A stretch of 10,234 bases of DNA from Frankiales bacterium (GTDB taxonomy: Bacteria; Actinomycetota; Actinomycetes; JAFAQI01): NCBI GenBank assembly GCA_019246495.1, contig JAFAQI010000308.1, positions 1 to 10,234 on the forward strand, given 5' to 3'. The notes beneath the pieces are model-generated. The model did not search any database. It was not told where the DNA came from and was given only the letters and a program-made list of their open reading frames with translations. Both the position numbers and the translations under genes were made by a program. Shown in pieces: positions 1 to 6,035 of this stretch (position 1 is its first letter; each line of letters starts with the position of its first letter).

Positions 1-16
1 TGCCCGATGTCTTTCG

Positions 17-1849
17 CTATCCGTCGAGCTGCGGGTATGCGGCACGTGAAATCACCCGGGCCACGCTGCGCGGGTGCCAGCGAGTACCGCGCGCGGTCCG
101 CGCGCCGGCGCCGTTCAGCACTGCCGCGATCGAGTGCAGGGAGGCGCCGCCGCTGTGAAGTCGCATGATCCAGTCCTCTGTGTCGGAATCGACTGCCGGA
201 GCCTCGGCCTGTCGACGACGTGGGTCGTGTCGGAGGCCGGGTTGTGCCGGGACGTCCTGCAAAGCAACGGCAGGACTCCAGAGGTAGCCCTGGGCCGCGG
301 CACAGCCGAGCCGGCGGAGCTGCTCGGCTTGGTCCTCTGACTCCACCCCTTCGGCGATGCAATCAAGTCCTAGCGTGCTCGCCATGTTGACGACACTCGC
401 GACGATCGCGAGGTCGTCGCGGCTTCGTGCCACACCTGACACGAAGGCGCGGTCGACCTTCAGGCAGTCAACGGGCAGTTCGCGGAGCCGAAGTAGCGAG
501 GAGAACCCAGTGCCGAAGTCATCGAGCGCAACACGAACGCCGCGCTCCCGTAGCGCACGGAGGACGGCGACTGCGCCGGGAACGTCGAGGAGTACGGCTG
601 TCTCGGTGATCTCGACCATGAGCTGCTTGGGTTCGATGCCTGCCTGCGCGATACCTCGATCAACGTGGTCAAGCAGGCGCGGGTCGCCGAGCTGTCGGGG
701 TGAAAGGTTGACCGATACATAAGCGCCTGCCCGTGTCTGCGAGAGACGCCGTACGGCGACGCCGGCGTTCATAAGCAACATCGGGGTGAGGTCGTTGACG
801 AGCCCACTCGTTTCGGCGATCTCGATGAACTCGCCGGCGGTGAGCTCGCCGGCGGTCGGATGCAGCCAGCGCAGCAATGCCTCACAGCCGACGGTGGCGC
901 CCGTGTTGAGGTCGACGATCGGCTGGTATCGCAACACGAATTCGTCGTTGTTGGCAGCGTGCTGCAGCTCGGATGTGCGGCGAAGCGTCGTCATCGCACT
1001 GTCGCGGAGTCCAACGTCGAAGATTTCGACACGTCCGCGACCCCTAGATTTCGCCAGGTAGACGGCCGAATCCGCAGCTGCCATCGCTTCGATCGACCCC
1101 GCCACGACGTCGAGTGAGACGACACCGACGCTGCAGTCAACGAAGTGCCGACTGTCGCCCATCGCGATAGGCAATCGAATTTCTGCCCGCAGCGCTTCCA
1201 CGAGGTCACGGTGATGCTCGACATGCGTGCATACGACGGCGAACTCGTCGGCACTGACGCGCGCCACCACGTCGTCGTCGTGGACCACCCCACGAAACCG
1301 CTGTGCGACGGTGCGGAGGAGATCATCGCCGGCGGTGTGGCCCAGCGATTCGTTGACCAGCCGGAAACGGTCAATGTCGAACAGTGACAGGCACGCTGGC
1401 GTGCCGGAAGCGAGCAACGCGTCGAGATCGGCGAGCAATCCTGTCCGATCAAGCAGGCCGGTGAGCGGATCCAGCCCGCTGCGGGCCCCGCCGCCGGCGT
1501 CGGCGGCTTCGACGTGGATGACCACGCTGCCTTCAGCGCCGCCACTGTCGACGCGGGTCAGTCGGACGCGCCCCGGACGACGCGTGTGACTACAGCCCAG
1601 CCGCGCTCGCCGCACGACTGTTCGCTTGGCGCCGGACCTGACCTCCTCCCACGCGGCCTCGACAGCCGGGTGGTCTGCGGGGTGGACGACATCGAGGAGC
1701 CCGCTCACGGTCGGAGATTGCGCACACGGCCAGCGCGTCGCGAAAGCGGGGTTGAGCCAGACGACATCGCCGTCCGGCCCTACCAATGCGGCAATCTCCG
1801 GCGTGGCGGTGACGACGGCAGCGAGCAAGGCGGCAGAGGTGTCGGACAT
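17..1849 (-). CDS. PAS-GGDEF-EAL cyclic-di-GMP protein with recombinase-like C-terminal tail
   Basis: This 610-residue cytoplasmic protein probably hydrolyses cyclic di-GMP. Residues ~8-115 look like a PAS sensor (motif PDGDVVWLNPAF). Residues ~125-280 are a GGDEF domain (LDPLTGLLDR, FDIDRF), but the signature reads SADEF at 199-203 and no RxxD inhibitory site precedes it, so cyclase activity is doubtful. Residues ~300-535 are an EAL domain with its usual catalytic set: E323-A324-L325, N381, E413, D443-D444 in DDFGTGFSSL, K464, E500 and Q520. I infer an active phosphodiesterase with a regulatory GGDEF. Residues ~556-605 (SLHSIAAVLN, TARGTRWHPRSVARVI) resemble the helical segment of large serine recombinases; no catalytic resolvase domain is present. 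There are no membrane segments. The ATG start has no clear Shine-Dalgarno. It lies 66 bp behind the PAS-LuxR gene on the same strand, so the two are probably one operon. Confidence 0.93.
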   Translation of the reverse strand: MSDTSAALLAAVVTATPEIAALVGPDGDVVWLNPAFATRWPCAQSPTVSGLLDVVHPADHPAVEAAWEEVRSGAKRTVVRRARLGCSHTRRPGRVRLTRVDSGGAEGSVVIHVEAADAGGGARSGLDPLTGLLDRTGLLADLDALLASGTPACLSLFDIDRFRLVNESLGHTAGDDLLRTVAQRFRGVVHDDDVVARVSADEFAVVCTHVEHHRDLVEALRAEIRLPIAMGDSRHFVDCSVGVVSLDVVAGSIEAMAAADSAVYLAKSRGRGRVEIFDVGLRDSAMTTLRRTSELQHAANNDEFVLRYQPIVDLNTGATVGCEALLRWLHPTAGELTAGEFIEIAETSGLVNDLTPMLLMNAGVAVRRLSQTRAGAYVSVNLSPRQLGDPRLLDHVDRGIAQAGIEPKQLMVEITETAVLLDVPGAVAVLRALRERGVRVALDDFGTGFSSLLRLRELPVDCLKVDRAFVSGVARSRDDLAIVASVVNMASTLGLDCIAEGVESEDQAEQLRRLGCAAAQGYLWSPAVALQDVPAQPGLRHDPRRRQAEAPAVDSDTEDWIMRLHSGGASLHSIAAVLNGAGARTARGTRWHPRSVARVISRAAYPQLDG

Positions 1850-1915
1850 GACATGTCGAGTGTCGGCCGGGCCGCGCCGAAATGAGCTGGGCGGACCGTC
1901 ACCAAGGACTAGGCG

Positions 1916-2896
1916 TTACGCGGATTTGCGGAACAGCTCAATGAGCTCTTGCTGGGACCCGACACCGAGCTTGCGAAAGGCATTCGAGAGATGGTTGCGG
2001 ACGGTAGCGGGACTCAGGAACACGGCTCGGGCGATGGCAGGCACCCGGTCACCACTCACGAGGCGGCCGACGATATCGAGTTCACGCGTGGTCAGTCGGT
2101 GGAGGCCGGGGACATCTCGGTCGTTAATAGTTGCGAGCATGTCCGCGATCGAAAGCGCATGCAGATTGCCGCCCATGCGTTCGATGCCCAGGGAGGTAAG
2201 GCTAGACGGGGTCTCCTCGGCGGTCACGCCGAGGCACACCGAGAAGGCGAAACTGGGCGCGGGGTTCAACGGACGAACCATCAAATCGGCGATCGCACCC
2301 TCCTCGTCTATGCGCACGTGAACGCGCAGCCCCACCCCGCGTTTCGACTGCGCTGCCTCTCCAAGACCGTGAAGGATGTCGGCGGCGCTGCTCACATCGA
2401 ACAGTCGCAGGAATGGCCCACCGATAACGTCGGTAGGGGTGTAGCCGAAGGCGCTGATGTCGTCACTGACACGCTCGACCTGTAGCTCCGCGTCAACAGT
2501 GCCCACGACAAAGAGCCGGGGGTCGGCAGGGCCGGGCAAGTACGTCCACGCCCGGTCACCGGAAGGCCACAGCACCACCACAGCAGCCGCCACCGGCTTG
2601 CCGTCATCGGCGCCTCGGACCCACACCTGTAAGCGCTCCACTTGGCCGTCGGCCCGGAGCAGTTGACGCTCGCTTTCGAACCCGGCCAAGCGTCCACTTG
2701 CGATGAGGTCGAGAACAGGACCTGGTCTGTCTGCAGCGAACTCCTCGACATTCCGGCCGACGAGGCGATCCGCGGGCACGCCCAGTAGCCGACCGGCCTC
2801 CGCGCTCGCCGCCAGGATCTCGGCGTCCGGGACGTGCAGGAGGACGGCTGGCAGCGACGCACGCTGAATCACCGTGAGGAGCTCTTGTTCAGCCAA
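1916..2896 (-). CDS. PAS-domain LuxR-type transcriptional regulator
   Basis: A 326-residue cytoplasmic DNA-binding regulator. Residues ~8-110 and ~125-225 each look like a PAS fold (DAEILAASAEAGRLLGV; ELQVERVSDDISAFGYTPTDVIGG). Residues 267-322 form a LuxR/GerE helix-turn-helix: LTTRELDIVGRLVSG, then the recognition region LSPATVRNHLSNAFRKLGV. There is no receiver domain with a phosphorylatable Asp, so it would respond to a ligand or redox state through the PAS domains, not to a kinase. The start is TTG, chosen because a strong AAGGAGG lies 9 nt upstream. The downstream PAS-GGDEF-EAL gene on the same strand suggests it controls or shares a signal with c-di-GMP turnover; that link is inferred from position. 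The ligand and target sites are unknown. Confidence 0.9.
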   Translation of the reverse strand: MAEQELLTVIQRASLPAVLLHVPDAEILAASAEAGRLLGVPADRLVGRNVEEFAADRPGPVLDLIASGRLAGFESERQLLRADGQVERLQVWVRGADDGKPVAAAVVVLWPSGDRAWTYLPGPADPRLFVVGTVDAELQVERVSDDISAFGYTPTDVIGGPFLRLFDVSSAADILHGLGEAAQSKRGVGLRVHVRIDEEGAIADLMVRPLNPAPSFAFSVCLGVTAEETPSSLTSLGIERMGGNLHALSIADMLATINDRDVPGLHRLTTRELDIVGRLVSGDRVPAIARAVFLSPATVRNHLSNAFRKLGVGSQQELIELFRKSA

Positions 2897-2905
2897 CCGC
2901 TGTCG

Positions 2906-2912
2906 CCTCCTT
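2906..2912 (-). promoter_or_regulatory. Shine-Dalgarno fixing the TTG start of the PAS-LuxR gene
   Basis: On the minus strand this reads AAGGAGG, a near-perfect anti-16S match, with 9 nt before TTG at 2896-2894. No ATG or GTG with comparable spacing is in frame nearby, so this site decides the start. Confidence 0.75.
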
Positions 2913-2951
2913 CGCCCTCCCTGGCCCTGAGCCCGCGAATCTCGGCAGCGC

Positions 2952-2970
2952 TTGAACCCGAGTTTGAACC
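2952..2970. repeat. Tandem TTGAACC heptamers upstream of the PAS-LuxR gene
   Basis: TTGAACC occurs at 2952-2958 and again at 2964-2970, 12 bp start to start. The second copy runs into ACCTCG (2968-2973), which pairs with CGAGGT at 2991-2996. This lies 56-100 bp upstream of the TTG start, where a regulator site would sit. It could be chance; no promoter hexamers are convincing here. Confidence 0.25.
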
Positions 2971-3003
2971 TCGTTGTGTCTGATTGGAAGCGAGGTCCGC
3001 GTT

Positions 3004-3077
3004 AGCGAACGTGATCAACTTCGCGGACAACAACGCTCGAGCAGGCTCGAAGATCACCGAAGTTGATCACGTTCGCT
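3004..3077. repeat. 74-bp nested palindrome (REP-like element or stem-loop)
   Basis: Two perfect 20-bp inverted arms, 3004-3023 (AGCGAACGTGATCAACTTCG) and 3058-3077, enclose 34 nt. Inside those 34 nt is a second palindrome, TCGAGC-AG-GCTCGA at 3037-3050. The right arm ends one base before the stop codon of the XRE gene, so any transcript of that gene would fold it. It lacks the T-run of a rho-independent terminator and the arms are not especially GC-rich. I therefore favour a dispersed palindromic repeat, with terminator or mRNA-end protection as alternatives. The palindrome itself is certain; its role is not. Confidence 0.85.
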
Positions 3078-3078
3078 C

Positions 3079-3876
3079 TTAGGGCGTTGGGTGCATGCCG
3101 ATCGCGCGCGCCGTCGCGTCATCTGCCGGAAAGAACGACTCAATGACGATCTCGTCGAGCGTCACGTCGTACGGCGCACCGAGCGTCGAGACAACCGTGA
3201 AGAACGACAGGACGTCGTCACCGGCCGAGAGTCGCAACGCGAGCACCGGCGCAATCGCGTGCGTCGATCCCCGTGGCCGGCCGACGCCCGGATAGGCCTG
3301 GCACTCGCGGATGAGCTCGGCAATCGCTGGGTCGCCGGTCGCGCGCAACTGCCGCTGCAACCGGATGAGGACGTGCTCGCTGTAGTCCGCGAAGTTGGCG
3401 ACCCGGGACGACAGCCCGTCGGGATGCATGACGAGCCGGATGATGTTGATGGGGTCAGCCATCAGCTCGTCGGGCACGCCCTCGGTGAAGCTCAGCGCGG
3501 CACTGTTCGCGAGCACGAGGTTCCAGGCATGGTCGGCGACCAGAGCGGGGCACGGTTCGTGGGCGTCGACGAGTGACTGCAACGAGCGCCGCACGTCGCG
3601 CATCGACTCGGCCGACAGCGGCGTCTGCGGAAACTCCGGCGCGTGGCCAGCGGCAAGGAGCAACGTGTTGCGTTCACGCAGAGGAAGCTCGAGGTACTCG
3701 GCCAGCCGCATCACCATGTCGCGGCTCGGACGTGCCCGCCCGGTTTCGATGAAGCTCAAATGACGCGTGGAGACGCCCGTCTCGCTCGACAGCTCCAGTT
3801 GGCTGACCCGTCGACGGCTTCGCCACTCGCGCAGCATCGGGCCAACCGCAGCCGCGGGCGGCGACGTCGTCGACAT
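3079..3876 (-). CDS. XRE-family regulator with MmyB-type ligand-binding domain
   Basis: A 265-residue cytoplasmic repressor or activator of the MmyB-like class. An N-terminal XRE helix-turn-helix lies at about residues 14-69 (LREWRSRRRVSQLELSSETGVSTRHLSFIETGRARPS). The rest is the PAS-like ligand-binding domain typical of the family (PALVADHAWNLVLANSAA, then FADYSEHVLIRLQRQLRATGD, with HPDG and a late SFFPAD). In this family the domain is thought to bind a small hydrophobic molecule, and the regulator often controls a divergent neighbour. That fits the small membrane gene at 3988 and the palindrome between them. I chose ATG 3876 because a TATCGT -10 lies 7 nt before it, suggesting a leaderless message. 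An in-frame GTG at 3885 would add three residues. Neither start has a Shine-Dalgarno. Confidence 0.92.
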   Translation of the reverse strand: MSTTSPPAAAVGPMLREWRSRRRVSQLELSSETGVSTRHLSFIETGRARPSRDMVMRLAEYLELPLRERNTLLLAAGHAPEFPQTPLSAESMRDVRRSLQSLVDAHEPCPALVADHAWNLVLANSAALSFTEGVPDELMADPINIIRLVMHPDGLSSRVANFADYSEHVLIRLQRQLRATGDPAIAELIRECQAYPGVGRPRGSTHAIAPVLALRLSAGDDVLSFFTVVSTLGAPYDVTLDEIVIESFFPADDATARAIGMHPTP

Positions 3877-3883
3877 GTTCTGC

Positions 3884-3889
3884 ACGATA
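3884..3889 (-). promoter_or_regulatory. Putative -10 box for a leaderless XRE-gene transcript
   Basis: The minus strand reads TATCGT, and its last base is 7 nt from position 3877, directly before ATG 3876. That is the geometry of a leaderless actinobacterial gene. A weak GCGACA lies 15 bp upstream as a -35 candidate. The call rests on spacing and the TAnnnT match only. Confidence 0.4.
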
Positions 3890-3912
3890 GGTGGCCCCAG
3901 GCCCTGTCGCCG

Positions 3913-3927
3913 TTACCTCGCAGGTAA
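3913..3927. promoter_or_regulatory. Palindromic operator candidate TTACCT-CGC-AGGTAA
   Basis: A perfect 6-3-6 inverted repeat in the 102-bp gap between the divergent XRE gene and the membrane gene. It starts 24 bp upstream of the XRE -10 candidate and ends 60 bp before the membrane gene's ATG. Size, symmetry and place suit a dimeric XRE protein regulating itself and the divergent gene. Binding is inferred, not shown. Confidence 0.55.
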
Positions 3928-3987
3928 TCGCGGAACGACGCTGCACCAGCGACTCTGTGGTCACGTCACATCACGAAGGAGTCCCCG

Positions 3988-4389
3988 ATGGCCACGTTGA
4001 CCACGTCGTACGACGCACCCGCCGCCGAGTCGCGCACGTCGATGTTGCGCCGGCTGCTGACGGGAGCAGCAGCGCTCGACGTGGGCGGCGGCATCTTTTG
4101 CTTCGCTGCCGCCGGCGAGCTGGCTCGCTGGCTCTCGATCCCGCGCGAGGGTGTCTATGTGACCGGCGCGCTGTTCTTGCTGGCGGCCGCCGCCGGTGCA
4201 CTGACGCTACGACGCAACCCGCTGAAGGTGGCGTGGATCGTCGGTGCGAACGAGTTGTTCGCGTTGTGGTGTGTTGTCATGCTTGCCGTCGACCATCCGA
4301 ACACGCTCGGTGCGGTGCTGCTCGTGATCGCAACCGTGTCGAGCGCCGGCACTGGCGCAGCAGAGCTCGCCCTCGCCCGCCGGCGTTAG
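3988..4389 (+). CDS. Small four-helix integral membrane protein, function unknown
   Basis: A 133-residue protein with about four hydrophobic helices: ~22-46 (LLTGAAALDVGGGIFCFAAAG), ~53-72 (VYVTGALFLLAAAAGALTL), ~80-98 (VAWIVGANELFALWCVVML) and ~106-129 (LGAVLLVIATVSSAGTGAAEL). It ends in ARRR. The layout is that of small actinobacterial membrane proteins with no assigned activity; I see no catalytic motif or metal ligand set. The ATG has a good GAAGGAG (3975-3981) 6 nt upstream. It is divergent from the XRE/MmyB regulator across a palindromic operator candidate, so it is the likely regulated target. Its stop overlaps the stop of the convergent DUF3145 gene. A DoxX-like or stress-induced membrane role is possible but not supported by motifs. 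Confidence 0.85.
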   Translation: MATLTTSYDAPAAESRTSMLRRLLTGAAALDVGGGIFCFAAAGELARWLSIPREGVYVTGALFLLAAAAGALTLRRNPLKVAWIVGANELFALWCVVMLAVDHPNTLGAVLLVIATVSSAGTGAAELALARRR

Positions 4390-4913
4390 CCCGCCGAGCA
4401 GAGCCAGCGGACCGGCGTACCGTCGCCCGCCAACCGGTAGGGCTCGAGCTCGATGTCCCACGGCTGGCCGAGCAGCCGGTCGATCGCCTGACGCAACGAC
4501 GGCAGGTCGCCGGCCGAACCGAGCGCCGCACGCAACCGGTCCTCCTGCACCAGCACATCGCCGTTCGCACTCATCGCCGAGCGGAAGACGCCGAGGTCCG
4601 GCGTCATCGAGTAGCGCTCACCGTCGCCGCCGTCGCTCGGTTCCTCGGTGATCTCACACCGCACGAGCGGGAAGCTCCGCAACTCGCCGGCCAGCCGGCC
4701 GGCCGTCCCCGGCCGGGCCCGCCAGCCGGTCTGCGCGCGCAGGCATCCGGGCGCGACAGGCTGCGGCTGCCAGTCCAGCTGGACCGGTACGCCGAGCACC
4801 GACGCCACCGCCCACTCGACATGCGGTCGCAGGGCAGGCGGGCAGGAGTGCACGAACAGCACGCCGCGCGCCGCCGTACGCCCGGTCGGGCCGGCATCGA
4901 GTCGAGCAGTCAC
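4386..4913 (-). CDS. DUF3145 family protein (actinobacterial)
   Basis: A 175-residue soluble protein. The segment ARGVLFVHSCPPALRPHVEW followed by AVASVLGVPVQLDWQPQP, and later ITEEPS, GERYSMTPDLGVF and ANGDVLVQEDRL, are hallmarks of DUF3145, conserved across Actinomycetota with no established biochemical role. Members usually begin close to the RGVLFVHS segment; here about 15 extra residues precede it. The GTG start is supported by GGAGGT 7 nt upstream. It follows the minus-strand NIPA/EamA-like gene after 63 bp, so co-transcription is possible. Its last bases overlap the convergent membrane gene by 4 nt within the string TTAG. Family assignment is firm; function is unknown. Confidence 0.92.
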   Translation of the reverse strand: MTARLDAGPTGRTAARGVLFVHSCPPALRPHVEWAVASVLGVPVQLDWQPQPVAPGCLRAQTGWRARPGTAGRLAGELRSFPLVRCEITEEPSDGGDGERYSMTPDLGVFRSAMSANGDVLVQEDRLRAALGSAGDLPSLRQAIDRLLGQPWDIELEPYRLAGDGTPVRWLCSAG

Positions 4914-4920
4914 CGCTGAA

Positions 4921-4925
4921 CCTCC
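4921..4925 (-). promoter_or_regulatory. Shine-Dalgarno fixing the GTG start of the DUF3145 gene
   Basis: The minus strand reads GGAGG (continuing into T) with 7 nt before GTG 4913-4911. It supports this start over a shorter one nearer the conserved RGVLFVHS segment. Confidence 0.65.
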
Positions 4926-4976
4926 GTCGCGTCGAGGAACGGCTTCCCCACCGGCCTCGCGACGGCTGCGTTCCGC

Positions 4977-5969
4977 CTATTGTGCCCCATCCGTCACAGG
5001 AGCACCACCTTCAGTGACAGTTTCGGCGACATTTCTGTCGGCGACGGGCGGTTTCGGGGCGAGATGTCCGGGTCGTCCGGCGGCCGCGGCCTCCCCGGCC
5101 CGGTCGCTGTCGAGGCCCGCCTGGAGCGCCTCGACGACGGGTGAGCGGTCGAGCAGCACGATCCCGGCGAGCAGCGCCGCGATGCCCAGCCCCTGGCAGG
5201 CGACGGCCGGCGCGGACCGGCCCAGCTGCTCGTGAAAGGCGAACACCCCGATGAGTACGGCGACTGTCGGCTCCAACGCATCCATCACCGGGACGCTCGC
5301 CGCCAGCGGCCCGGCCTGGAACGCGCTCTGTTGGACGATCGCCCCCGCGATCGCGACGACGGCGAGCCCATAGGGCTGCCACGACGTGAAGAACGTCTCG
5401 AAACCGCGACCCAGCAGCCACGTGCAGGTCTTCGTGAGCGCGGCCATCAACCCGAACGCCGCACCGGCGGCGACGCCGTAGCAGGAGGCGCGGAACTGGC
5501 CGCGGGCCGCCTTGCCGACCGTCACCGCGAGGGCCATCAAACCGCCCACCGCGATGAGGATCAGCACCCACTTGGTGAGCGACGTCCGCGGCAGCCCTTC
5601 GGACGGCGAGGCAGCGGCGAGGAACGTCGCGAGCCCGGCGCCGACGAGCACCGTGCCCGTCCACTCCCGCGGCCCCAGCCGCATGCCTCGCCAGCGCACG
5701 GACAACGGGATCGAGAACAGGATGCCGGTGACGAGCAGCGGCTGCACCAGCGCGAGCGGGCCGTAGGCGAGGGCGAGAGCTTGCAGGCCGAACGACGCCA
5801 CATCGCCGCCGATGCCGAGCAGCCACAGCTTGCGATGCGCCAGGTCGGCGATCAACCGCCAGGACAGCGCAGTTTCCACGGGCGCTTGCCGCGCGGCGTC
5901 TTGCTGCAAGACGGAGCCCACCGCGAACATCCAGCCGGCGGCGAGAGCCGCGACGACCGCGATGAACAT
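4977..5969 (-). CDS. NIPA/EamA-like (DMT superfamily) membrane transporter
   Basis: A 330-residue polytopic membrane protein with about nine to ten hydrophobic helices, e.g. 1-20, 48-68, 71-90, 104-120, 133-152, 163-180, 200-215, 221-246 and 255-273. The stretch GIGGDVASFGLQALALAYGP followed by LALVQPLLVTGILFSIPLS resembles the core of NIPA-type magnesium transporters; LEPTVAVLIGVFAFHEQLG is the EamA-like ending. The last ~50 residues are hydrophilic and Ala/Pro/Gly rich, probably cytoplasmic or disordered. The frame stays open for 115 codons upstream, but that part lies antisense to the next gene and is hydrophilic. The ATG at 5969 has GAGGAGGT 8 nt upstream and begins directly with the first helix. 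It is paralogous, nearly residue for residue, to the divergent gene at 6036. Substrate (Mg2+ or a metabolite) cannot be told from sequence. Confidence 0.88.
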   Translation of the reverse strand: MFIAVVAALAAGWMFAVGSVLQQDAARQAPVETALSWRLIADLAHRKLWLLGIGGDVASFGLQALALAYGPLALVQPLLVTGILFSIPLSVRWRGMRLGPREWTGTVLVGAGLATFLAAASPSEGLPRTSLTKWVLILIAVGGLMALAVTVGKAARGQFRASCYGVAAGAAFGLMAALTKTCTWLLGRGFETFFTSWQPYGLAVVAIAGAIVQQSAFQAGPLAASVPVMDALEPTVAVLIGVFAFHEQLGRSAPAVACQGLGIAALLAGIVLLDRSPVVEALQAGLDSDRAGEAAAAGRPGHLAPKPPVADRNVAETVTEGGAPVTDGAQ

Positions 5970-5977
5970 CGGGGGGC

Positions 5978-5985
5978 ACCTCCTC
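5978..5985 (-). promoter_or_regulatory. Shine-Dalgarno fixing the start of the minus-strand transporter
   Basis: The minus strand reads GAGGAGGT, 8 nt before ATG 5969-5967. It rules out the long open extension that reaches to 6314. Confidence 0.75.
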
Positions 5986-6000
5986 GGTGGTCTCGACGAG

Positions 6001-6010
6001 TGCCTAGCCT
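6001..6010. promoter_or_regulatory. Overlapping divergent -10 candidates between the paired transporters
   Basis: TGCCTAGCCT holds TAGCCT (6005-6010) for the plus-strand gene and, on the other strand, TAGGCA (6006-6001) for the minus-strand gene, sharing two bases. Each would give a leader of roughly 20-25 nt containing the respective Shine-Dalgarno. The whole divergent gap is only 66 bp. No -35 boxes are convincing. Confidence 0.3.
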
Positions 6011-6035
6011 GCGAAGCGGAAGGGAAAACTCCCTC

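Noticed and set aside
838..864. 12-bp direct repeat CTCGCCGGCGGT, 15 nt apart
   Set aside because: It encodes TAGELTAGE in a part of the EAL domain whose length matches the family, so it is not an insertion or mobile footprint.
3004..3077. Palindrome as a classical rho-independent terminator
   Set aside because: No T-run on either side and a 34-nt interior; kept as a repeat or stem-loop instead.
3891..4919. 342-codon plus-strand frame over the membrane and DUF3145 genes
   Set aside because: Arg/Ala/Pro-rich composition typical of a shadow frame in GC-rich DNA; both real genes have recognisable features in other frames.
5232..6035. Long open frame upstream of the plus-strand transporter
   Set aside because: It is antisense to the other transporter, Arg/Glu-rich, and without domain features; the first helix begins at ATG 6036.
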